Part shown: positions 1 through 5,319 of the stretch, in pieces
How the letters are laid out: each line of letters begins with the position of its first letter
How positions within the stretch are numbered: the stretch's first letter is position 1
Source of the DNA: CF-96 sp036269455
Lineage (GTDB): Bacteria > Chloroflexota > Dormibacteria > Aeolococcales > Aeolococcaceae
DNA length: 6,231 nucleotides
NCBI GenBank assembly: GCA_036269455.1
Contig: DATARS010000002.1
Span: 1 to 6,231, forward strand
Direction of reading: 5' to 3'
Notes under the pieces: generated by a model
What the model was told of the DNA's origin: nothing
Seen by the model: the letters and a program-made list of their open reading frames with translations, nothing else
Databases searched by the model: none
Program-made: the position numbers and the translations under genes

Positions 1-1
1 C

Positions 2-196
2 GACAGCTTCGCCAACTCCCACGAGTACCACCTCGCCCTGGTGGACACCTGGTACGTCCACTACCTGGGGCGCCACTCCGATCCCATCGGCCAGAACTAC
101 TGGGCGACCGGCCTCGACCAGGGACGCAAGGACGACGCCGGCATCGTCTTCCTGGTCAGCTCCGACGAGTACTTCGGGCACCCCTCGGCCTTCTGA
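2..196 (+). CDS. DUF4214-repeat protein, C-terminal fragment
   Basis: The frame is open from the left edge to a TGA at 194-196 and gives the last 64 residues of a larger protein. The fragment reads as the end of one DUF4214 repeat (F-x-NS-x-EY at residues 3-9) followed by a whole repeat: an aromatic helix, then LGR-x-x-DP-x-G-x-x-YW (22-34), then a helix closing with LVSSDEY (51-57). That LGR/DP.G..YW/S.EY pattern is the hallmark of DUF4214. The domain is usually found in tandem in secreted or surface proteins, often ones with calcium-binding or S-layer-like regions, and its biochemical role is not settled. Nothing here shows what the missing N-terminal part does. A strong hairpin begins inside the stop codon, so this is probably the last gene of its transcript. 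Confidence 0.75.
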   Translation, partial: DSFANSHEYHLALVDTWYVHYLGRHSDPIGQNYWATGLDQGRKDDAGIVFLVSSDEYFGHPSAF

Positions 197-215
197 GCAA
201 CGCCGTGCGTTGCTC
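195..215 (+). terminator. Hairpin overlapping the stop codon of the DUF4214 gene
   Basis: A perfect 9-bp stem, GAGCAACGC / GCGTTGCTC, closes on a CGT loop and is followed by TTCT. It starts at the second base of the TGA stop. The position and strength suit a transcription terminator, but the T-run is short, so classical Rho-independent termination is only a guess. Confidence 0.5.
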
Positions 216-247
216 TTCTATGACCGGCCCGGTGGCGCGCAGACGCT

Positions 248-367
248 GCGGGCGCGAAGCGCCCGCCGGCCGGGAGTCCGGCCGGGGAGGGGGGTAGCAC
301 ACGGCATCGCGCAGCGATGTATTGTGCTGAGCGGGGGGAGGGGTACCCTCCCCCCGGTTAACAACCG
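248..367. other. Cluster of consecutive perfect hairpins, intergenic
   Basis: Four or five inverted repeats follow one another with almost no spacing. GCGGGCGC/GCGCCCGC has loop GAA (248-266). CCGGCCGG/CCGGCCGG has loop GAGT (266-285). A two-part stem has AGCACA/TGTGCT outside and CATCGC/GCGATG inside (296-328). CGGGGGGAGGG/CCCTCCCCCCG has an 11-bp stem and loop GTA (332-356). CGGTT/AACCG has loop AAC (355-367). An 11-bp palindrome lies just before them at 223-233. No convincing protein is encoded. It could be a structured RNA, a dispersed REP- or MITE-like element, or serial bidirectional terminators. The sequence does not decide between these. Confidence 0.5.
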
Positions 368-428
368 ACTCCCACGCAGACCAGCTCGACTCCCACACCG
401 ACCAGCCCGACTCCCACACCGACCAGCC
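366..428. repeat. Three-copy 21-bp tandem repeat
   Basis: There are three head-to-tail 21-bp units at 366-386, 387-407 and 408-428. Units 2 and 3 are identical. Unit 1 differs at its last base and at a few positions in the middle (GCAGACC against ACCGACC). Each unit begins CGACTCCCAC and contains GACCAGC. The octamer CCCGGTTA lies on both sides of the array (353-360 and 427-434). The array ends right at the stop codon of the small membrane-protein gene on the minus strand. The unit is a multiple of three, but no supported gene is translated through it. Confidence 0.85.
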
Positions 429-431
429 CGG

Positions 432-689
432 TTAGAAGCCCCCGGCGCCGCGGCGCAGCTCCCGGCGCCAGTGGGCGTCGAGGGCACGCTGCACCTGGAT
501 GTCGCTCCACCAGAAGGGCACCAGGGCGAGCTGCTCGCGATCGACCCGCAGTCCGCGCACGAGCAGGCGGCGGCGGACCGGCAGGCCGTAGTCGCGGCGC
601 CAGGCCACCTTGTAGAGGAGATAGAGGGCGACCCAGCCGAGCAGCCCGGCGAGGGCGTACTGGGGGTGGAGCTGGAAATTCTGGAGCAT
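432..689 (-). CDS. Small one-helix membrane protein, unknown function
   Basis: An 85-residue hypothetical protein. A short N-terminus is followed by one hydrophobic helix at about residues 11-28, rich in Leu, Ala, Gly and Tyr, then a basic, Arg-rich cytoplasmic-type tail with WWSD near its middle. The positive charges after the helix (KVAWRR, VRRRLLVR) predict that the C-terminal part faces the cytoplasm. The start at 687-689 is preferred because a TATCGT box (700-705) lies 10 nt before it, the same spacing as at the transporter gene. A start 39 codons further upstream (806) is also open, but that extension is low in family-like character. I do not recognise a family. The gene diverges from the CoxG-like gene, and its stop abuts the 21-bp repeat array. 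Confidence 0.5.
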   Translation of the reverse strand: MLQNFQLHPQYALAGLLGWVALYLLYKVAWRRDYGLPVRRRLLVRGLRVDREQLALVPFWWSDIQVQRALDAHWRRELRRGAGGF

Positions 690-699
690 GCGAGGACAG

Positions 700-705
700 A
701 CGATA
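700..705 (-). promoter_or_regulatory. Candidate -10 box for the small membrane-protein gene
   Basis: On the minus strand this reads TATCGT, a TANNNT match, with 10 nt between it and the ATG. Transcription would start only a few bases before the codon. No clear -35 is visible at the expected distance, so the call rests on position and on similar boxes at two other genes in the window. Confidence 0.35.
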
Positions 706-859
706 CCCCCGCGTCCGACGCCGAGCCGCGTCGTGGAGGCCCACGTTGCACGGTCGTCGCCGATCGCCAGAGGTGTGATCGGAGGGTGGCGGCGCCGCAC
801 CGACATGCGGCGGACTCGTCATCGCCATGGACGACGTGCTTTGATCCGCGGCCACGGAC

Positions 860-1603
860 ATGAACCTCGAGACCGACCTCTCCCTGCCGGGGACGCCGCA
901 GGACGTCTTCGACACCCTCGTCGACGCGCGGCGTGCCGCCGGTGCGGTCCCGGGCGTCCGGCTGACCCCGCCGTCCGGGGCGCCGCTCGCCGAGCAGCTG
1001 GAGGGCCCGGGGGTGGGGGCCGAGCTGCGGCTCCAGGCCGGGGGCACGCAGATCACCTACCGGGGGCGGGTGCTCCCCGGCACCGCGGACCGGGCGGCGG
1101 GCATCCTGGGGTGTCGTATCGAGGCCCGGGAGGCCCGCGGTGACGGGGTGCTGCGCGGGGACGTCGGCGTGCGACTGGACCCCAGCGGGGAGGGCACCCT
1201 GATGCACGTCGGCGCCGACCTCGAGATCACCGGTCGCGCCGAGCGGCTGGGCGAGGACCGGCTCCGCGCGGCGACGCTGCGGCTGTTGCAGCGCATGGCC
1301 ACCGGCCTCGCCGAGGCCGCCACCGAGCCCGCCTCCGGACCCGAGCCCGACCCCGACGCGCTGCCGCTGGTCACCCTGCCCGCGGTGCTGCTCAGCGGTG
1401 CCGAACCCCAGGCGGAGATCCCGGGACGGGTGCGGCTGATGACCGCCGAGCCGCTCCCGCTCTCCACCCTGCCGGTGAGCGGCGGCCACCTCGACGACCT
1501 CCGCGTCGAGCTGCGCCGGCGTCCCTGGGCGGTCGCGCTCGCGCTGGTGGCGGTCGCCGCCATCCTCCTGGCCCTGCGGCGCCGCGGTTCCGGCGGGGAC
1601 TGA
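860..1603 (+). CDS. CoxG-like SRPBCC protein with C-terminal membrane anchor
   Basis: This 247-residue protein resembles the CO dehydrogenase subunit G (CoxG) family of the SRPBCC/START-like fold. The fold spans roughly residues 1-153. It opens with a DVFDTLVDARRAAGAVPGV segment (15-33), the counterpart of the family's D-x-x-x-V/L...IPG signature. It closes with a beta strand GTLMHVGADLEITGRAERLG (112-131) and the long last helix. An acidic/Pro-rich linker follows, and then one hydrophobic helix at about 223-240 capped by RRR, so the domain should be tethered to the inner face of the membrane. CoxG of carboxydotrophs has a comparable C-terminal anchor and helps recruit CO dehydrogenase to the membrane. 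In many genomes CoxG-like proteins occur without a Cox enzyme, and none is seen here, so the substrate or partner is open. The ATG is the first of the frame; no good Shine-Dalgarno precedes it. Confidence 0.8.
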   Translation: MNLETDLSLPGTPQDVFDTLVDARRAAGAVPGVRLTPPSGAPLAEQLEGPGVGAELRLQAGGTQITYRGRVLPGTADRAAGILGCRIEAREARGDGVLRGDVGVRLDPSGEGTLMHVGADLEITGRAERLGEDRLRAATLRLLQRMATGLAEAATEPASGPEPDPDALPLVTLPAVLLSGAEPQAEIPGRVRLMTAEPLPLSTLPVSGGHLDDLRVELRRRPWAVALALVAVAAILLALRRRGSGGD

Positions 1604-1611
1604 CCGTCCCC
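1595..1611. terminator. Weak hairpin between convergent genes
   Basis: GGGGAC and GTCCCC form a 6-bp stem around the TGA of the CoxG-like gene, inside the 13-bp gap before the stop of the convergent Gln-rich gene. It could stop transcription from either side, but it is short and lacks a T-run. Confidence 0.25.
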
Positions 1612-1616
1612 TGACC

Positions 1617-2537
1617 TCAGTGCCCCGGCGTCCCCGGGGGCGTGGGCGATCCGGAGGGCGCCGGAGATCCCGACGGCGACGGCGACGGCGACGACTGCGA
1701 CTGCGACTGCTCCTGCGCCTTCAGCTGCGCCCACTGCTGCTGCTGCTGCTGCTGGAGCGTCAGCTGGTCCTGCTGATGCTTCTGCTGCAGCGCCGTGGTC
1801 TGGGTGTCGTGCTGCTGCTGCAGCTGAATCTGCTGCTGCTGCTGCTGCGCCTTGAGGTTCTTCATGGCCTGGGCCTGCTGCGCCTTGACCTGCTTCTTCT
1901 GCGCCGGTGGGGCCTGCGCGAGCTGCTGAGCCTGCTGGTTCTTCAGCTGCTGCATCTGCGCCTGCTGCTGCTGCTGCTGGTTGAGGTTCTCGCGCTGCTG
2001 CTGCTGCTGGAGCGACATCGTCTCGGCCGACTGCTGGGTCTGCTGTTGCTGGGTCTGCTGCGACTGCTGGTTCTTCATCTGCTGCTCGGCGGGGGTCAGC
2101 GGCGGCGGCGTGGGCTTCGGGGTGGGGGCCGGGGTCGGCGGAGCCGTCTGCACCGGGGCGTTCACCGGGGGCGGGGGCAGGGCGGGAGGCGGCGCGACCG
2201 CGGCCACCGGAGGCGCGACGGCGGGTGCGGCGGTGGCGGGTGCATGGGTGGCCGCGGGAGCGACGGGGACGACCACGGCCGCGCTGGTCGGCGACGCCAG
2301 CGGCGGCAGCGGGGGGAAGGTGGCCACCGCCTGGAGCGGCGCCGCGGGCCCGCTCACCGCGGTCGGCGGCGCCGCCGAGTAGGGGGCGGTGGGATCGAAC
2401 CCCGGTCCGATCGTGTGCAGCACCACCGCCAGCGCGCAGCAGCCGGCGACGCCGGCGGGACCGGCGATCAGGAGCGGACGGCGCCAGGCGGACGCGTCTG
2501 GTAGCCGGGGCGCGAACATGCCCTTGCGGATCCGCAT
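1617..2537 (-). CDS. Membrane-anchored Pro-rich/Gln-rich low-complexity protein
   Basis: A 306-residue protein of four segments. A basic N-terminus leads to one hydrophobic helix at about 21-43 (LLIAGPAGVAGCCALAVV), an uncleaved signal anchor or signal peptide. Residues 48-149 are Ala/Pro/Thr/Val-rich and disordered in appearance. Residues 152-279 are Gln-rich with regular Lys, Leu, Met and Glu, which suggests a long helix or coiled coil. A Ser/Pro/Gly tail follows. The glutamines are nearly all CAG, including a pure run of seven at 1734-1754. The start at 2535-2537 is chosen because GGAGG lies 8 nt upstream, the clearest ribosome binding site in the window. An in-frame start at 2666 would lie upstream of the predicted promoter. 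The family is not recognised. The architecture suggests a cell-wall-spanning or scaffold protein, but that is inference only. Confidence 0.7.
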   Translation of the reverse strand: MRIRKGMFAPRLPDASAWRRPLLIAGPAGVAGCCALAVVLHTIGPGFDPTAPYSAAPPTAVSGPAAPLQAVATFPPLPPLASPTSAAVVVPVAPAATHAPATAAPAVAPPVAAVAPPPALPPPPVNAPVQTAPPTPAPTPKPTPPPLTPAEQQMKNQQSQQTQQQQTQQSAETMSLQQQQQRENLNQQQQQQAQMQQLKNQQAQQLAQAPPAQKKQVKAQQAQAMKNLKAQQQQQQIQLQQQHDTQTTALQQKHQQDQLTLQQQQQQQWAQLKAQEQSQSQSSPSPSPSGSPAPSGSPTPPGTPGH

Positions 2538-2547
2538 CGGCGCTCCC

Positions 2548-2552
2548 TCCGG
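2548..2552 (-). promoter_or_regulatory. Ribosome binding site that sets the start of the Gln-rich gene
   Basis: On the minus strand GGAGGGAGCGCCG runs directly into ATG. This is the best Shine-Dalgarno match in the window and favours the start at 2537 over the in-frame codons further upstream. Confidence 0.6.
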
Positions 2553-2574
2553 CCGGCGCACGCCCACCGGCCCC

Positions 2575-2590
2575 GACCGTCGCGACGGTC
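2575..2590. promoter_or_regulatory. Perfect 16-bp palindrome in the leader of the Gln-rich gene
   Basis: GACCGTCGCGACGGTC equals its own reverse complement. It lies in the predicted 5' untranslated region, between the putative promoter and the ribosome binding site. It could be a dimeric regulator site; as it has no loop it is a poorer RNA hairpin. No known operator was recognised. Confidence 0.4.
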
Positions 2591-2637
2591 CTCTCATGGC
2601 CGCCCCACCGCCATGGGCCGGCTTCCTTCCGCACGCG

Positions 2638-2666
2638 AGTGTAGCGCCGATTGACCTCATGGTCAT
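2638..2666 (-). promoter_or_regulatory. Candidate sigma-70-type promoter for the Gln-rich gene
   Basis: On the minus strand ATGACC (2661-2666, 4 of 6 to TTGACA) is separated by exactly 17 bp from TACACT (2638-2643, a TANNNT match). Transcription would start near 2631, leaving a leader of about 90 nt. The inverted repeat TGACC-N4-GGTCA (2652-2665) overlaps the -35 and would be well placed as an operator. Confidence 0.5.
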
Positions 2667-2694
2667 CCCACGCAGAAAGCGGGTATCGGTGCTC

Positions 2695-3147
2695 TCAGGA
2701 CCCCGTGCGGGCCGCCTCCCGCTCGTTCATCGCCTGGTTGAGGCGGCGCAGCAGCGCGGTCAGCTGGTCGCGGTCGCCGTCGCTCCAGCCCGCGAGCACC
2801 TGCCGGAGCGGAGCGCGGCGGGCGGCGCGGATCTCGTCGACGCGGGCAGAGCCGTGCTCGGTCACGTGCAGCTGGGCGCAGCGGCGGTCGCGCGGATCGG
2901 GCCGGGTCTCCACCAGGCCGGCCGCCTCGAGCCGGGCGATGTGCCGGCTCACCGTCGACTTGTCGAGGTGGAAGTAGCGGGCCAGCTCGCCGGTGCGCAT
3001 CGGACCCTCGTCGCGGAGCGCCACCAGCAGCGGCAGCACGGTGTGGTCGATGTCGGGGCCGTGGTCCGCGGTCCAGAGCCCGCGGAGCACCCGCCGGACC
3101 ACCAGGGTCAGCTCGCGCTCGAGCGCGGTCATCGCCTCCTCGGTCAT
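2695..3147 (-). CDS. MarR-family transcriptional regulator, coupled to the MFS exporter
   Basis: A 150-residue protein of normal MarR length. An N-terminal helix (about 4-25) is followed by a winged helix at about 35-100: a helix with MRTGELARYFHLD, the recognition helix DKSTVSRHIARLEAAGLV (62-79), and the wing TRPDPRDRRCAQLHVTEHG (81-99), with the typical D-x-R-D-R-R core. The C-terminal dimerisation helices follow. MarR proteins bind palindromic operators as dimers and release them on binding a small phenolic or drug-like ligand. Its ATG overlaps the TGA of the transporter gene (ATGA at 3144-3147), so the two should be co-transcribed and translationally coupled. It probably autoregulates the exporter transcript. 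A repressor role is the usual case but is not shown here. Confidence 0.92.
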   Translation of the reverse strand: MTEEAMTALERELTLVVRRVLRGLWTADHGPDIDHTVLPLLVALRDEGPMRTGELARYFHLDKSTVSRHIARLEAAGLVETRPDPRDRRCAQLHVTEHGSARVDEIRAARRAPLRQVLAGWSDGDRDQLTALLRRLNQAMNEREAARTGS

Positions 3148-5225
3148 CGCATTCCCACCCCCTGCGGCTCGCGCTCGGCGGTGCCGAGGACGCCGCTGGC
3201 GACCTTCTCCATCAGCCCGAGCATGGTCTCGAGCTCGTTCTCGTCGAGCGTCGCCATCACCCGGCTGTGCGCGCTGCGGGCCGCCTCGCGGTAGCGACCG
3301 ACGAGGTCGCAGCCGCGGCCGGTGAGCACCAGCTCGGCGCCTCCGTCCGGGGCGGGCCGCTGCTCCACCAGCCCGCGCTCGCAGAGGGTCGTGGCGAGGT
3401 GCTCGGCGGCCTGGGGGTCCATGCCCGGGGCTGCCGCCAGGCGTTCCAGCGAGAGGGAGTCGCTCGCCCCGCGATGGACGCCGAGCGAGCGCAGCGCCTC
3501 GACCTCGGCGTAGGTGAGCCCGGTGACCGCGTCGGCGAGCTCGCGGCGCAGGTCGACGGGGATCATCGTCTGGGCCGCGCCACTCACCACCGGCTCGACG
3601 GCGAGGAAGCGCTCGACGAGCGACGGTCGCGGCGAGGGCATGCCCAGGCAATCGCCCACGTGCCGGGCGGCCATCGCCGCGTCCTCGCGACCGCGCAGCC
3701 GGATCTCGGGGAGGATCAGCGAGAGCAGGAAGGCGAGCAGGGCGATGGGCACGCCGACGGTGAACACGGTGGCGACGGCGCCGGCGAAGGCATCGAGGTA
3801 GCCGGCCCGGATCGCCGGCGGCAACGCCTGCAGCGCCGAGGGGCGGCCGGCAAGGCTGCCGCCCATGCTCGCCACGGCCTGCGGCGGCAGGTCGTTCATC
3901 AGGTTGTGGGCCAGCTGGTTGGAGAAGATGGCGCCGAACACCGCGGTGCCGACCGAGCCGCCCACCGAGCGGAAGAAGGTCGCCGCCGAGGTGGCGACGC
4001 CGAGGTCGCCGCGCTCGACGCTGCTCTGCACCGCGAGCACGAGCACCTGCATGACCAGCCCGAGGCCCAGCCCCAGCACCACCATGTCGAGGGAGATGGT
4101 GCCCTGGCCGGCGTGGGCGTCGAGCCGCGAGAGCATGAGCATCCCCACGCTCATCAGCGCGGTGCCGGCGATGGGGAAGGCGCGGTAGCGGCCGGTGCGC
4201 GAGATCAGCTGGCCGGAGAGGATCGAGCTGGTCAGCACCCCGGCCATCAGCGGCAGCAGCAGCAGCCCCGAGTTGGTGGCCGAGGCGCCGGTCACCAGCT
4301 GGAGGAAGAGCGGCAGGTAGGTGATGGTGCCGAAGAGCGCGAGCCCGACGATGAAGCCGACGGCGCTGGCGACGGTGAACACCCGCATGCGGAACAGGTG
4401 GAGCGGCAGGATGGGCTCCTCGGCGCGGCTCTCGACCAGGACGAAGAGGGTGAGGCAGACCACCGTGGCGATCCCCAGCCCGATGATCTCCGGCGAGGCC
4501 CAGGGATACTGGGTCCCGCCCCAGGTGGTGAGCAGCACCAGCGAGGTCACCCCGGCGGTGAGCAGCGTGGCGCCGAGGATGTCGATGCGGTGCTCGACCC
4601 GGCCCGCGGGCAGCCGCAGCACCACCGCGGTGACGAACAGGGCGAGGATGCCGAGCGGCACGTTGACGTAGAAGACCCAGCGCCAGCTCAGGTGGTCGGT
4701 GAAGAAGCCGCCGATCAGCGGGCCGCCGACCGAGGAGAGCCCGAAGACGGCGCCGAAGTAGCCCTGGTAGCGGCCCCGCTCGCGGGGGCTGACGACGTCG
4801 GCGATGATCGCCTGGGCGCCCACCATCAGCCCGCCGCCCCCCACCCCCTGGACGGCGCGGAAGGCGATCAGCTGAGGCATGTTCTGGGCCACTCCGCAGA
4901 GCACCGAGCCGATGAGGAAGAGGACGATCGCCACCTGGAAGACGCCCTTGCGCCCGTAGAGGTCGCCGAGCTTGCCGTAGAGCGGCGTGCTCACCGTGGT
5001 GGCGAGCAGGTAGGCGGTGACCACCCAGGAGAGGTGCTCGAGGCCGCCGAGCTCGCCGACGATGGTGGGCAGGGCGGTGGAGACGATCGTCTGGTCGAGC
5101 GACGCCATCAGCATCGCGAGCATCAGCCCGCCGACGATCAGGTTGAGCTCGCGACGGTCGAGGCGGGGGGCTCCGATCGCCGCATCCGCAGGCAGGCTCG
5201 CGGGGCGGGTGGCGGCATTCTGCAT
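3144..5225 (-). CDS. DHA2-family (EmrB/QacA-type) MFS exporter with C-terminal winged-helix extension
   Basis: A 693-residue proton-coupled drug-efflux permease of the 14-TM DHA2 family. TM1 carries LDQTIVSTALPTI (43-55). The TM2-TM3 loop has motif A, GKLGDLYGRKG (84-94). TM4 contains R123 in the AFRAVQGVGGGG stretch. TM5 carries motif C, GLSSVGGPLIGG (162-173), diagnostic of antiporters. The membrane part ends near residue 507. Family members are usually about 480-550 residues, so the roughly 180-residue cytoplasmic tail is unusual. Residues about 572-682 look like a MarR-type winged helix: LSLERLAAAPGMDPQAAEHL, CERGLVEQRPAPDGG, then ELVLTGRG and a long helix with LDENELETML. The ATG has a TACCAT box 10 nt upstream and no Shine-Dalgarno. 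Substrates cannot be inferred. Confidence 0.95.
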   Translation of the reverse strand: MQNAATRPASLPADAAIGAPRLDRRELNLIVGGLMLAMLMASLDQTIVSTALPTIVGELGGLEHLSWVVTAYLLATTVSTPLYGKLGDLYGRKGVFQVAIVLFLIGSVLCGVAQNMPQLIAFRAVQGVGGGGLMVGAQAIIADVVSPRERGRYQGYFGAVFGLSSVGGPLIGGFFTDHLSWRWVFYVNVPLGILALFVTAVVLRLPAGRVEHRIDILGATLLTAGVTSLVLLTTWGGTQYPWASPEIIGLGIATVVCLTLFVLVESRAEEPILPLHLFRMRVFTVASAVGFIVGLALFGTITYLPLFLQLVTGASATNSGLLLLPLMAGVLTSSILSGQLISRTGRYRAFPIAGTALMSVGMLMLSRLDAHAGQGTISLDMVVLGLGLGLVMQVLVLAVQSSVERGDLGVATSAATFFRSVGGSVGTAVFGAIFSNQLAHNLMNDLPPQAVASMGGSLAGRPSALQALPPAIRAGYLDAFAGAVATVFTVGVPIALLAFLLSLILPEIRLRGREDAAMAARHVGDCLGMPSPRPSLVERFLAVEPVVSGAAQTMIPVDLRRELADAVTGLTYAEVEALRSLGVHRGASDSLSLERLAAAPGMDPQAAEHLATTLCERGLVEQRPAPDGGAELVLTGRGCDLVGRYREAARSAHSRVMATLDENELETMLGLMEKVASGVLGTAEREPQGVGMR
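3180..3512 (-). other. MarR-like winged-helix region fused to the transporter
   Basis: This encodes residues about 572-682 of the exporter. The order of elements follows MarR: a helix (YAEVEALRSLGV), a helix-turn-helix (LSLERLAAAPGMDPQAAEHLATTLCERGLV), a wing (EQRPAPDGGAELVLTGRG), and a terminal helix pair with the LDENELETM pattern that MarR proteins show as L-x-x-x-E. The presumed recognition helix is less basic than in the two free-standing regulators, so DNA binding may be lost and protein-protein or ligand sensing kept. The assignment is by eye. Confidence 0.6.
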
Positions 5226-5319
5226 CTTCGGCGTGATGGTATCCGCCGGACGTGCGCCGGCTCAGCACCGCGTTGGGCGGAGGCTCCGGGTGCGGGAGGG
5301 CGGCCGATACACTGCCGAG
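5226..5319. promoter_or_regulatory. Divergent exporter/MarR promoter region with palindromes
   Basis: This 94-bp region serves both genes. Toward the exporter there is TACCAT on the minus strand (5236-5241), 10 nt from the ATG. Toward the MarR gene there is TACACT (5308-5313), 6 nt from the ATG, which would place transcription initiation at the A of ATG (leaderless). Candidate operators are GCCGG-N7-CCGGC (5245-5261), immediately upstream of the exporter -10, and the palindrome CGGAG-G-CTCCG (5278-5288) between the two promoters. GC-rich palindromes are common by chance in such DNA, so the operator calls are tentative. Confidence 0.5.

Noticed and set aside
366..428. CRISPR array
   Set aside because: The 21-bp units are directly adjacent with no unique spacers, and no cas gene is present.
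218..1489. A 423-codon minus-strand frame over the CoxG-like gene
   Set aside because: It lies antisense to a recognisable CoxG-like protein, shows no domain, and runs through the tandem repeats and hairpins.
1734..1754. Disease-like triplet repeat expansion as a separate element
   Set aside because: Seven CTG units are simply the antisense of a Gln-7 run inside the coding Gln-rich region, so it is described there instead.
1620..2504. A Leu/Arg-rich plus-strand open frame across the Gln-rich gene
   Set aside because: The leucines come from reading CTG opposite CAG. The minus strand has the ribosome binding site, promoter and anchor helix.
2666..2690. Terminator downstream of the first MarR gene
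   Set aside because: CCCGC and GCGTGGG around TTTCT pair only with a bulge and there is no T-run, so it is too weak to list as a feature.
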